Shown: positions 33,757-42,895 of the stretch, one piece after another | Numbering within the stretch: the stretch's first letter is position 1 | Layout: the number at the start of each line of letters is the position of its first letter | Origin: Dehalococcoidia bacterium | GTDB lineage: Bacteria; Chloroflexota; Dehalococcoidia; DSTF01; JACRBR01 | Length of the DNA stretch: 64,000 bases | Reading direction: 5' to 3' | Assembly: GCA_021462855.1 (NCBI GenBank) | Contig: JAJTXQ010000039.1 | Location: forward strand, 62,001-126,000 | Translations under genes and position numbers: made by a program | Notes under the pieces: model-generated | The model's input: the letters and a program-made list of their open reading frames with translations, nothing else | Database searches by the model: none | What the model was told of the DNA's origin: nothing

Positions 33757-35189
33757 CCGAAGCACGCCGCACGCCCAGCACCCGCCGCGCGAACGAAGGC
33801 GGCGTCATCTACCGCGTCCGCGAGGGCAGCCTCGCCGATGAGATCGGCCTGCGGCCCGGCGACCGCATCACGGCCATCGGCGGCCGCGTCCTCCGCGACG
33901 CCGTCGACTTCCAGTTCCACGCCGCGGACGCGCTGATCGATGTCGAGGTCGTGCGCGATGGCGAGGCGGAACGCATCGAGGTCGAAAAGCACCCGGACGA
34001 GGACTTCGGCATCGAGTTCCAGGACGCGGCATTCGACGGCATCCGCACCTGCAACAACGCATGCTTCTTCTGTTTCTTGAAGGGCAACCCGAAGGGCCTG
34101 CGCCGGACGCTGTACGTCAAGGACGACGACTATCGCCTGAGCTTCTTCCACGGCAACTTCGTCACGCTGACGAACCTCACCGACGATGACTGGGCGCGTC
34201 TCGAGGAACAGCGGCTGTCACCGCTCAACGTGTCGGTGCATGCCACCGAGCCAGAGCTGCGCCGCTACCTCCTCGGCAACCGCTCCGCACCCGACGTCTG
34301 CGAGCAGCTGCGCCGCCTCGGCTCGCTGGGCATCGAGGCGAACACGCAGGTGGTGCTGTGCCCGGGCGTCAACGACGGCGCGGCGCTCGACCGCACCATC
34401 GGCGACCTGGCCGCGCTCTATCCGACGGTGACGAGCATCTCCATCGTCCCCGTCGGCGCGACGATGTTCGCCGAGGAGCGCATCGAGCGCGGCACGCACG
34501 CCGCCGAGGTCGGCGAGGTGACGCCCGACCACGCCGCAGCCGTCATGGCGCAGGTCGCGCCGTATCAGAAGCGCTTCCGGCGCGATCTCGGCCGCTCGCT
34601 CGTGCACCTGGCCGACGAGTACTATCTGCTCGCCGGCATGGAGCCGCCGCCCGCGGCGCATTACGACGGGTTCGCGCAGTTCGAGAACGGCATCGGCATG
34701 GCGCGGTCGTTGATCGAGGACTGGAAGCGCGCGCGGCGTCGCGCTACCCGCCGAAACGGCGTCGCGGGGCGCCTCACGCTCGTCTCGGCGACGCTCATCG
34801 CGCCGGTGCTCCGGCGGATCGGCGACGAGTTCGGTGAACTCACCGGGATCGACGTCGCGGTGCGGACCATCGAGAACCGCTACTTCGGCCCGCGGGTGAA
34901 CGTGTCCGGCCTGCTCACCGCGACCGACATCGGGGAGCAACTGGGAGGCGGCGGCCTCGGCGATCTCGTCGTCATGCCGCGCTACGCGCTCGATTACACC
35001 GGCGGCCGTTTCCTCGATGACGGCACGCCGGGCGAGTTGCAGGCGGCGCTCGGTGTGCCCGTAGCCTTCGCCTCGACCTTCGGCGAAGTCTTGCAAATCG
35101 CCGGCGAACCGCTAGAATCGCAACTGGCCGCCATCGGGCCAAACGCGAGGACGAACGGCAAAGCGTGGGTCGAATGGACCGGCGCCTGA
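33753..35189 (+). CDS. DUF512 family PDZ / radical SAM-type protein
   Basis: 478 residues. An N-terminal PDZ-like segment (about 18-80, starting VIYRVREGSLADEIGLRPGD) is followed by a cluster CNNACFFC with cysteines 100, 104 and 107, then FLKGNPKGLRRTLYVKDDDY and LSFFHGNFVTLTNLTDDDW, as in the DUF512 (YVTM/HemN-like) family. The C-terminal DUF512 domain starts near 300 and ends with LVVMPRYALDYTGGRFLDD. The CX3CX2C motif suggests a radical SAM [4Fe-4S] enzyme. No reaction is known. It is coupled to ispH by ATGA; in clostridia this family often precedes der. Confidence 0.9.
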   Translation: MTEARRTPSTRRANEGGVIYRVREGSLADEIGLRPGDRITAIGGRVLRDAVDFQFHAADALIDVEVVRDGEAERIEVEKHPDEDFGIEFQDAAFDGIRTCNNACFFCFLKGNPKGLRRTLYVKDDDYRLSFFHGNFVTLTNLTDDDWARLEEQRLSPLNVSVHATEPELRRYLLGNRSAPDVCEQLRRLGSLGIEANTQVVLCPGVNDGAALDRTIGDLAALYPTVTSISIVPVGATMFAEERIERGTHAAEVGEVTPDHAAAVMAQVAPYQKRFRRDLGRSLVHLADEYYLLAGMEPPPAAHYDGFAQFENGIGMARSLIEDWKRARRRATRRNGVAGRLTLVSATLIAPVLRRIGDEFGELTGIDVAVRTIENRYFGPRVNVSGLLTATDIGEQLGGGGLGDLVVMPRYALDYTGGRFLDDGTPGELQAALGVPVAFASTFGEVLQIAGEPLESQLAAIGPNARTNGKAWVEWTGA

Positions 35190-35230
35190 ACGAAAGGAGG
35201 AGTGGGAGAAGGGGATCTTAATCACAAGAA

Positions 35231-35385
35231 CGATAGCGCCAGGCCCGCGCATCGCGCGGGTGACGAGGCAGGGGCTCATCGAATCACTCGGCGGATGGCC
35301 TCTCGGCCGCACGGTCGTCATGGACGGAGCAAAACGGGCAGCGCGAGCGCCCGACAAAGGCCGCCCAGCGTGCATCCCCTCTCAC
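35231..35385 (+). ncRNA. glmS ribozyme-riboswitch (self-cleaving, GlcN6P-dependent)
   Basis: The 370-nt leader of glmS contains the glmS ribozyme core in order. The cleavage site is ATA|GCGCC, with cutting predicted between 35235 and 35236. A P2 hairpin follows (GCCCGCGC/GCGCGGGT), then TGACGAGG with the catalytic G. The pseudoknot and cofactor region carries TCATCGAA and CTCGGCGGATG followed by GCCTCTCGGCCG, and the 3' domain contains a GGGC...GCCC hairpin and GACAAAGG. On binding glucosamine 6-phosphate the RNA cuts itself and the downstream mRNA is degraded, lowering GlmS. The 5' end is precise; the 3' end is approximate. 35386-35559 holds nothing else recognisable. Confidence 0.88.
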
Positions 35386-35559
35386 GCGCCCGACAGCAGA
35401 CCGCCCGCTCGCCCCGGCGAGCCCTGCGCGATCGCGCGTACGCGCGCGGCGCGCCGACGAAAGGATTCGACGTGAGAGACGCTGCCAACGCCTGTCCAGC
35501 GCCGCGGCGCAGTTCCCCAACGCCCGCAGGAGCAACGTTGCCGCGGGAGGTGTGCTGAC

Positions 35560-37401
35560 ATGTGCGGCATCATCGGCTACGCAGGCGACCGGGACGCCGC
35601 GCCGCTGCTCCTCGACGGGCTGCAACGGCTCGAGTATCGCGGGTACGACAGCGCCGGCATCGCCGTCGTGGAGGATGGCACGATTCACGTCACCAAGGGC
35701 GCGGGCAAGCTCACCGCGCTTCGCAGCGGGCTCGAGGGCGCGTATCCCGCGGGCCACGTCGGCATCGGCCACACGCGCTGGGCCACGCACGGCAAGCCGA
35801 CGGACGACAACGCGCACCCCCACCTCGACTGCCACGGCGATGTCGTGGTGATCCACAACGGCATCGTCGAGAACTACCTCGCGCTCCGGGCGGAGCTCCG
35901 CGAACGCGGCCACAACCTGCGGTCCGAGACCGACACCGAGGTGCTGCCCCACCTCGTCGAGTCGTACTTGGACGAGGGCAGTCCGCTGCTCGAAGCGCTG
36001 CGCCGCACGCTCGCGCGCATCGAAGGCGCGCACGCCATCGTGGTGATGTCGAGCCGCGAGCCCGGCACGATCGTCGCCGCGCGCGCCGGTAACGCCGGCG
36101 GCGTCGTCATCGGTTACGGCAAGGGAGAGATGTTCGTCGCCAGCGACCTCCCGGCGCTCCTCCCCGAGACGCAGCGCGTCGCCTTCCTGGCCGATGGCGA
36201 GATCGCGGTGGTGCGAGCTGGCGGCGCCGAGTACGTCAGCTTCGACGGCGCGCCCGTCGCAAAGGAACCGCAGGTCGTGCCGTTCGACCAGCAGTCGGCG
36301 GCCAAAGGCGAGCACAAGCACTTCATGCTCAAGGAGATCATGGAGCAGCCGGAGTGCATCATGGATACGTTCCGCGGCCGCGCGAACTTCGACCCGGCCA
36401 ACGTCGATCTCGAAGACCTGGCGATCAGCGACGCCGTGCTCCGCTCGATCTCGCGCGTGATGCTGATCGGCATGGGCACGAGCATGCACGCCGCGATGGT
36501 CGGCCGCGCGTACTTCGAGCGCATCGCCGGGCTGCCGGCGGAAGTCGACAACTCGTCGGAGTTCCGCTACCGCGACGCGCTCGTCGGCCCCGAGACGCTC
36601 GTCGTGTCGGTCGCGCAGTCCGGCGAGACCGTCGACACGCTCGAAGCCATGGCCGACGCCAGACAGCGCGGCGCGCCGCAGATCACTATCTGTAACGTGC
36701 CGGGCGCGCAGTCGACTCGCCTCGCCGGCGGTTTCGTCCTGACCCGCTGCGGCCCGGAGGTCGCCGTCGCAAGCACGAAGACGCTGACGGCGTCGATGAC
36801 AGCGTTGTACATGCTCTCGCTGCGGATCGGTCGCGCCCGCGGTACCGTGGGCGACGCGCAAATGGCCGAGTGCATCGGCGAGCTCGCGCACATTCCGGGG
36901 CTGATGGGCCGCGTGCTGACACTGAACGCGCGCATCGAGCACATCGCCCACCGCCTGTTCCGGTACGAGGACTTCCTGTTCCTGGGCCGCGGCTTCCAGT
37001 ATCCGATGGCGATGGAGGGCGCGCTCAAGCTGAAGGAGGTCAGCTACATCCACGCCGAGGGCTACCCCGCCGGCGAGATGAAGCATGGCCCGATCGCGCT
37101 CATCGACCGTAACATGCCGGTCGTCGCGCTCGCCGTCGACGACGGCACGCGCGACAAGATGCTGTCGAACATCGAGCAGGTGCGCGCGCGCGACGGCATC
37201 GTCATCGGCGTGCTGACCGAGGGCGACGAGGAAGTGGCAGCGAGGTGCGACCAGGCGCTGTTCCTGCCGCGCACGACGCCGCTGCTCTATCCGCTGCTCA
37301 GCGCCATCCCGATGCAGCTGCTCTCGTACCACATCGCCGTCCGCCGCGGGTGCGATGTCGATCAGCCGCGCAACCTGGCGAAGACGGTGACGGTGGAGTA
37401 A
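35560..37401 (+). CDS. glmS: Glutamine--fructose-6-phosphate aminotransferase (isomerizing)
   Basis: 613 residues. The mature N-terminal nucleophile is Cys2 (MCGIIGYAGDRDAAP). The glutaminase domain spans 1-240 with GIGHTRWATHGKPTDDNAHP, followed by two SIS domains (MGTSMHAAMVGR and SQSGETVDTLEA-type phosphate loops) and the conserved end NLAKTVTVE. It makes glucosamine 6-phosphate, the first committed precursor of peptidoglycan and other amino sugars. The leader carries a glmS ribozyme for feedback control by the product. AGG-type ribosome-site bases lie 10 nt before the ATG. No glmM or glmU is nearby. Confidence 0.97.
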   Translation: MCGIIGYAGDRDAAPLLLDGLQRLEYRGYDSAGIAVVEDGTIHVTKGAGKLTALRSGLEGAYPAGHVGIGHTRWATHGKPTDDNAHPHLDCHGDVVVIHNGIVENYLALRAELRERGHNLRSETDTEVLPHLVESYLDEGSPLLEALRRTLARIEGAHAIVVMSSREPGTIVAARAGNAGGVVIGYGKGEMFVASDLPALLPETQRVAFLADGEIAVVRAGGAEYVSFDGAPVAKEPQVVPFDQQSAAKGEHKHFMLKEIMEQPECIMDTFRGRANFDPANVDLEDLAISDAVLRSISRVMLIGMGTSMHAAMVGRAYFERIAGLPAEVDNSSEFRYRDALVGPETLVVSVAQSGETVDTLEAMADARQRGAPQITICNVPGAQSTRLAGGFVLTRCGPEVAVASTKTLTASMTALYMLSLRIGRARGTVGDAQMAECIGELAHIPGLMGRVLTLNARIEHIAHRLFRYEDFLFLGRGFQYPMAMEGALKLKEVSYIHAEGYPAGEMKHGPIALIDRNMPVVALAVDDGTRDKMLSNIEQVRARDGIVIGVLTEGDEEVAARCDQALFLPRTTPLLYPLLSAIPMQLLSYHIAVRRGCDVDQPRNLAKTVTVE

Positions 37402-37588
37402 CGCCACGGCGGTGCGACAATGACGCCAGTCCCGCCACAGGTCGAGCGCGCGCCAACGCGGGTGCGGCGCAGCACCGTCCTCGCGCGTCTCGCCCGGTAC
37501 GGGCCGCCGGCGCGTCGCTGCTCGTAGCCGGCGTGCGTCCCTGAGGCCAGCGGTCACGGGCGCCCGTTGAATCGCCGCGCGCCGCCTG

Positions 37589-37609
37589 TTAGTGTGTGAG
37601 TGACACTAA
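37589..37609 (+). promoter_or_regulatory. Inverted repeat upstream of nadB, putative operator
   Basis: TTAGTGT (37589-37595), a 7-nt spacer and ACACTAA (37603-37609), a perfect 7-bp inverted repeat ending 21 nt before the nadB ATG. The position and symmetry suit a dimeric repressor of NAD synthesis, but I cannot assign NrtR, NiaR or another family. The rest of 37402-37630 shows no gene or terminator. Confidence 0.45.
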
Positions 37610-37630
37610 GTCCGCAGCGACAGGCCGCGC

Positions 37631-39160
37631 ATGACACAGCGCTTCGACTACATCATCGTGGGCTCCGGGATCGCCGGGCTGTACGCCGCCCTGCTCGCCC
37701 GCCAGCACGGCTCGGTCTGCGTGCTGACGAAGGGCTCGATCGACGAGTGCAACACGAAGTACGCGCAGGGCGGCATCGCCGCCGCCGTTGGCGCCGATGA
37801 CGATCCCGGGCTGCACCTGCGCGACACGATCGCCGCCGGCGCGGGCCTGGTCGACGAAGAAGCCGCGCGCATCCTCGTCGAGGCCGCCGCCGACCGCATC
37901 CACGACCTCGTGACGTTCGGCGTGCCGTTCGACAGCACCGACGGCGCGGTCGCGCTCGGACGCGAGGCGGCGCACAGCCGCAACCGCATCCTGCACGCCG
38001 GCGGCGATTCCACCGGCGCGCACATCGAGCTCTCGCTCAGCGGCGTCGCGCGGCTCTCGCGCATCACGATCAAGGAGTTCGTGCAGGTCGAGGAGGTCGT
38101 CGTCGAGCACGGGCGCGCCACGGGACTGCTCGCGCTCGACTCGCGCACCAACACGACCGAACGGTTCGATGCAGGCGCGGTCGTGCTGGCGACGGGTGGG
38201 GTCGGCCAGCTGTTCCGCGTCAGCACCAACCCGGACGTGGCCACCGGCGACGGCATCGCCGTGGCGTACCGCGCCGGCGCCGAGGTGCGCGACATGGAGT
38301 TCATCCAGTTCCACCCGACCGCGCTGCGCCTGCCAGGCGTGCCGATCTTCCTGATCTCCGAAGCGGTGCGCGGCGAGGGCGGCGTGCTGACGAACGCCGC
38401 CGGCGAGCGCTTCATGCCCGGTTACCACGAGCTGGCCGAGCTCGCGCCGCGCGACGTTGTCGCCCGGGCGATCGTCGCCGAGATGCAGCGGACCGGCGCC
38501 GACCGCGTGTACCTCGACATCTCGCACTTGCCGGCCGCGCGCATCACCGCGCGGTTCCCGCAGATCTACCGGTACTGCCTGGACCACGGCGTCGACATCA
38601 CGCGAGCGCCTGTGCCCGTCTCGCCCGCGGCGCATTACATGATGGGCGGCGTACGCACGAACACCTGGGGAGAGACGACGGTCAGGCGGCTGTACGCCTG
38701 CGGCGAGGTGGCCTGCACCGGCGTGCACGGCGCCAACCGCCTCGCGAGCAACTCGCTGCTCGAGACCGTCGTATTCGCCAAGCGCATCGTCGAGCGGACC
38801 ATCGCCTCGCCCGACGGCTGCGCGGAGCCATGCGCCGACACCGTGGATCTGCGCACGCCCGAGAGCGGACAGGCGCCGCCGGACCGCGCGTCGCTCCAGT
38901 CGCTGATGTGGGATAAGGTGGGCATCGTGCGCGATGGCAGCGGCCTGGCGGCGGCGGCGGCCGCGCTCGGCGCGTGGCAGCGCGCACAACCGCGACCGCA
39001 CGACCGGCCGTCGCACGAGCTGGCGAACCTCCTCGTCGCCGGCCGGCTGATGGCCGAGGCGGCGCTCATACGGGAAGAGAGCCGCGGCGCCCACTACCGC
39101 ACCGACTTCGCCGAGACACGCGAGGAGTGGCGGCGCCACATCACGTTCCGAAAGGCGTGA
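37631..39160 (+). CDS. nadB: L-aspartate oxidase
   Basis: 509 residues. The FAD-binding Rossmann motif is DYIIVGSGIAGLYAALLA near the N-terminus; then KGSIDECNTKYAQGGIAAAVG, the RIHDLVTFGVPFD segment, the HPTAL region, REALRG-like SEAVRGEGGVLTN and the AAHYMMGGVRTNTWGETTV segment follow, all as in NadB. It oxidises aspartate to iminoaspartate for quinolinate synthesis. nadA, whose product would use the iminoaspartate, is not in the window. nadC follows after 2 nt. No strong ribosome site precedes the ATG; a palindrome lies just upstream. Confidence 0.94.
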   Translation: MTQRFDYIIVGSGIAGLYAALLARQHGSVCVLTKGSIDECNTKYAQGGIAAAVGADDDPGLHLRDTIAAGAGLVDEEAARILVEAAADRIHDLVTFGVPFDSTDGAVALGREAAHSRNRILHAGGDSTGAHIELSLSGVARLSRITIKEFVQVEEVVVEHGRATGLLALDSRTNTTERFDAGAVVLATGGVGQLFRVSTNPDVATGDGIAVAYRAGAEVRDMEFIQFHPTALRLPGVPIFLISEAVRGEGGVLTNAAGERFMPGYHELAELAPRDVVARAIVAEMQRTGADRVYLDISHLPAARITARFPQIYRYCLDHGVDITRAPVPVSPAAHYMMGGVRTNTWGETTVRRLYACGEVACTGVHGANRLASNSLLETVVFAKRIVERTIASPDGCAEPCADTVDLRTPESGQAPPDRASLQSLMWDKVGIVRDGSGLAAAAAALGAWQRAQPRPHDRPSHELANLLVAGRLMAEAALIREESRGAHYRTDFAETREEWRRHITFRKA

Positions 39161-39162
39161 CC

Positions 39163-40034
<872 letters not shown>

Positions 40035-40035
<1 letters not shown>

Positions 40036-40583
40036 TGCCCGCGCCGGTAGTGATCATCAGCGGGCCGTCCGGCGCCGGCAAGAGCAGCATCGCCCGCGCG
40101 CTCTGCGAGCGATACGACCGCACCGTGCACATCGAGACCGACGCCTGGTTCGCGGCGATCCAGATGGGCCGCATCAACCCGATGCGCCCCGAGTCAGCTC
40201 GGCAGAACATCATGGTCTCGCGCGCCGCCGCCCGTGCCGCGTCCGCCTACGCCGAAGAGCTGTTCACCGTCTTCATCGACGGCGTGATCGGGCCGCACCT
40301 CCTGCCGGTGTATGTCGAAGAACTGGCGCCGCGCGGCGTGCCGGTGCACTTCGCGCTCCTCATGCCGCCGCTCGCCGTCACGCTCGAGCGCGTCGCGCCG
40401 CGCCACTCGCGCCGGCGCATGGATGAGCCGGGGCATCGCGACCTGTACGCACAGTTCGAGCATTATGGCAACTTCGCCGGGCGCACCCTCGACACGGGCG
40501 GCCTCACGCCCGACCAGGCCGCCGATGCCCTGATGGACCTCTGCGGCCAGGGCGCCTGTCTCGTCACGCCGCCCGCGCGTTGA
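40035..40583 (+). CDS. P-loop kinase (AAA / chloramphenicol phosphotransferase-like)
   Basis: 182 residues from the ATG at 40035, overlapping the nadC stop. Walker A is ISGPSGAGKSSIARALC near residue 8-24; a DAWF segment follows a helix, and FIDGVIGP is the Walker B position. This is the pattern of small kinases such as chloramphenicol 3-O-phosphotransferase and zeta-toxin-like proteins. The substrate is unknown. Placement in the nadBC operon raises, but does not show, a link to pyridine nucleotide metabolism. It is convergent with dtd, with 3 nt between the stops. Confidence 0.75.
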
Positions 40584-40586
40584 TGC

Positions 40587-41051
40587 TCAGCCGCGCCGCG
40601 GCCGGTCGAGGTCGGCGCTGTCTACGACGATCGTCACCGGGCCGTCGTTCACCAGCTCCACGTCCATCTTCGCGCCGAACGCGCCCGTCTCGACCGGTAC
40701 GCCCGCCTCGCGTAGCGCCGCGACAAACACATCCACGAGCGGCGCCGCCCTGTCCGTGGCCGCCGCGCCCGTGAACGAGGGCCGCCGCCCGCGCCGCACA
40801 TCGGCGAGCAACGTGAATTGCGATACGACGAGCGCGGCGCCGCCCGCCTCGGCGAGCGTGCGGTCGAACTTGCCTTCGTCGTCGGGAAAGATGCGCAGAT
40901 CCGCGCACTTGCGCGCCATGCGGCGCGCCTCGGCCTCATCGTCGCCGGCGGCAATGCCAGCGAGCACGAGCATGCCCGGGCCGATCTCGCCGACCGTTGC
41001 GCCACCCGCACGCACTGCCGCGCGGCTCACGCGCTGGATGACTACGCGCAC
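40587..41051 (-). CDS. dtd: D-aminoacyl-tRNA deacylase
   Basis: 154 residues of the DTD family. The cross-subunit active-site motifs are both intact: [17 protein letters not shown] near residue 78 and the C-terminal [11 protein letters not shown] with its Gly-Pro element. It removes D-amino acids (and Gly from mischarged tRNA-Ala) at the ribosome. fmdB lies 3 nt upstream on the same strand, so the two are likely one transcript. Confidence 0.95.
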   Translation of the reverse strand: MRVVIQRVSRAAVRAGGATVGEIGPGMLVLAGIAAGDDEAEARRMARKCADLRIFPDDEGKFDRTLAEAGGAALVVSQFTLLADVRRGRRPSFTGAAATDRAAPLVDVFVAALREAGVPVETGAFGAKMDVELVNDGPVTIVVDSADLDRPRRG

Positions 41052-41054
41052 GCG

Positions 41055-41366
41055 TCAGGAGGCGGCGGCGCTTTCCGTCGCGGTGTCGGTCGATGTGCCT
41101 GCGGACGAGCTGGATTCGGCCGTTCCGGCGGTTCCCGTCGTCTCGGCGGCCTCGGCGGGCGCGGACGTGCCGTTGCCGCCGCCGCCCGACGAGCCGCGGT
41201 TATCGGTCTTGTAGAAGCCGCTGCCTTTGAACACGACCGGCGGCGCGAACAGCAGGCGAGAAGCGACCGCCTTGCACGTCGGGCACTTCTGCTTCGCAGG
41301 GGCGTCGAAGCCCTCGCGCTTCTCGTACTGGTGTCCGTTCTCGCAACGGTATTCGTATGTGGGCAA
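41055..41366 (-). CDS. FmdB-type zinc ribbon protein
   Basis: 103 residues. The first 60 are the FmdB/CxxC_CXXC_SSSS zinc ribbon: MPTYEYRCENGHQYEKREGF, then KCPTCKAVASRLLFAPP, and FKGSGFYKTD. Only three cysteines plus the first CEN pattern are present (Cys8, then CPTC). The C-terminal 40 residues are Ser/Ala/Gly/Thr-rich and probably disordered. Its role is unknown; it may be regulatory. It precedes dtd in a two-gene operon. Confidence 0.85.
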   Translation of the reverse strand: MPTYEYRCENGHQYEKREGFDAPAKQKCPTCKAVASRLLFAPPVVFKGSGFYKTDNRGSSGGGGNGTSAPAEAAETTGTAGTAESSSSAGTSTDTATESAAAS

Positions 41367-41425
41367 GGGGCTCCTCCGGCTCGATGTCCCGAAAAGTTTA
41401 GCGATTCGGTCAGGAATCGGGCAAC

Positions 41426-42190
41426 CTAGAACTCCGGCCGGTTCGGATTGCCCGCCTGCGTCCCGATGTACAGGTCGTCGTAGTACACGTGGGCGCGCGT
41501 CTCACCCTGGGCAGGCGTCTTGTCGTCGTACCGCACCTCGAAGAACACCTCCAGCGACTCGAAGGCCGCTGGTACGCGGCCGAGCACCGTCTGGAACGCG
41601 TCTCTGACGGGAAACGAGAAGTACGTCCACTCCCGCAGCTTCGGCTGGTCGCGGTTGAGGAAGCTGAACCGGGCGTTCGAGAGCAGGAATGGCTCCCGGT
41701 CAATGCCGCCGAGCGGCACGCGGATCTCGTGGAATTCGAACTCGTCCTCGAAATCCGCGCCCTTCACCGACAGCACCATCTGCAAGTACTGGAAGGTCGC
41801 CGTCGGCTGCCACTCGTCGACGTAGTAGTAGCCCGAGAGGAACTCCGGGATCTCCTGCGTGGCGAGGATCTGCGTCGCTCCGGTGATGCGCGTGCGCTCC
41901 AGCGATGCGTTGTCGCGGAGCCACAGCTCGAGCGCGCGCGAGCCCGTGCGCGCGAACCCGTCGCTGACGCCGAACGCGTGCCACTCCGGCTGCTGGCGAT
42001 ACGACCAGCCGGTCCCGCCCTCTTCGAACCCCGGGTTCGTGACGATGTTCGACATCTCCGGCGTCGGCGTGGCGAGCGGCGGCAGGTCCTCGAAGAGCCC
42101 GCAGCCGGCGAGCATCGCCGCAAGCGCAAGCGCGCACGCGCCAAGCGCGAGCCGCGACGAGTGGGTGATCCAGCGGGCCGGCTCGCGCAT
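41426..42190 (-). CDS. Putative lipoprotein with carbohydrate-binding-like beta domain
   Basis: 254 residues from the ATG at 42190. The signal peptide ends in AAMLAGC (lipobox LAGC). After it, NIVTNPGFEEGGTGWSYRQQ and GSRALELWLRD resemble the jelly-roll CBM4/CBM9-like modules, which typically begin NPGFE-G-W. A second beta-rich stretch ends TRAHVYYDDLYIGTQ, also typical of such modules. It should be anchored outside the membrane. No catalytic domain is present. The function is unknown; glycan binding is a guess from fold-like sequence. It is divergent from the TlpA-like gene. Confidence 0.75.
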   Translation of the reverse strand: MREPARWITHSSRLALGACALALAAMLAGCGLFEDLPPLATPTPEMSNIVTNPGFEEGGTGWSYRQQPEWHAFGVSDGFARTGSRALELWLRDNASLERTRITGATQILATQEIPEFLSGYYYVDEWQPTATFQYLQMVLSVKGADFEDEFEFHEIRVPLGGIDREPFLLSNARFSFLNRDQPKLREWTYFSFPVRDAFQTVLGRVPAAFESLEVFFEVRYDDKTPAQGETRAHVYYDDLYIGTQAGNPNRPEF

Positions 42191-42262
42191 CGCCTGTTCG
42201 TACCATCGCGCCGGATCGGGGTCAAGCGCGCCTGCGGCCGCCGCGCCGTATAGTGAAGGGAG

Positions 42263-42895
42263 ATGCAATCTACGCCCCGCTCGTCGTACCTCGAACGTCC
42301 ACTCGTGCGCGCGGCGATCGCCGCCGCGCTCCTCGCGGCGCTCGCGGCGCTGTACTTCGCCGTGCGCGACAGCGACGGCGACGGTTCCGGGGCCACGCTC
42401 GAAGGCCAGCCGACCCGTGTCGGCGGATTGCCGACGTCCGAAACCGGCATCGGGCCGCTCGACAGCCGCCGGCCGCTGAAGGGCGAGCCCGCTCCCGACT
42501 TCGCACTGCGCGACCTCGGCGGCAATGTCGTGAAGCTGAGCGATCTGCGCGGTAAGGTCGTCTGGCTCAACTTCTGGGCGACGTGGTGCGCGCCCTGCAA
42601 GAAGGAGCTTCCCGACATCCAGAAGCTGTACGACGAGATGCGCGAGGATGGCCTCGTAGTCCTCGCCATCAACAAGGAGGAGAGCGCGGAGGATGCGGGC
42701 TCCTTCATGCGGTCCCGAGACCTGTCGCTGCCGGTGCTGCTCGACTCCGACGGCGCGGTGTACGGCCAATACCGGCTGCAGGGGCTGCCCGACAGCTTCT
42801 TCATCGACCGCGAGGGCAACATCGCCGCGATTTACTTCGGCTTCCTGAACGAGAAGAAGATGCGCGAACGCCTCGCCGAAGCGGGCCTGCCCTAA
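42263..42895 (+). CDS. TlpA/ResA-like thiol-disulfide oxidoreductase
   Basis: 210 residues. One N-terminal membrane helix (about 15-31) is followed by an Asp/Gly-rich linker and a thioredoxin-like domain from about 73. The active site is WATWCAPCKKELP (WCAPC), with the cis-Pro region in LPDSFFIDREGNI. Such proteins reduce disulfides outside the membrane, for example in cytochrome c maturation; no ccm/ccs genes are in the window. TATAGT and GAAGGGAG lie just before the ATG. The stop overlaps the convergent amidohydrolase stop by 4 nt. Confidence 0.92.
   Translation: MQSTPRSSYLERPLVRAAIAAALLAALAALYFAVRDSDGDGSGATLEGQPTRVGGLPTSETGIGPLDSRRPLKGEPAPDFALRDLGGNVVKLSDLRGKVVWLNFWATWCAPCKKELPDIQKLYDEMREDGLVVLAINKEESAEDAGSFMRSRDLSLPVLLDSDGAVYGQYRLQGLPDSFFIDREGNIAAIYFGFLNEKKMRERLAEAGLP

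Noticed and set aside
35202-35558. A reading frame of about 118 residues in the glmS leader
   Set aside because: It lies across the ribozyme and has no recognisable protein features; the RNA explains the sequence better.
37430-37537. A 35-codon frame between glmS and nadB
   Set aside because: No ribosome site, Arg/Pro-rich shadow-like composition and no similarity recognised.
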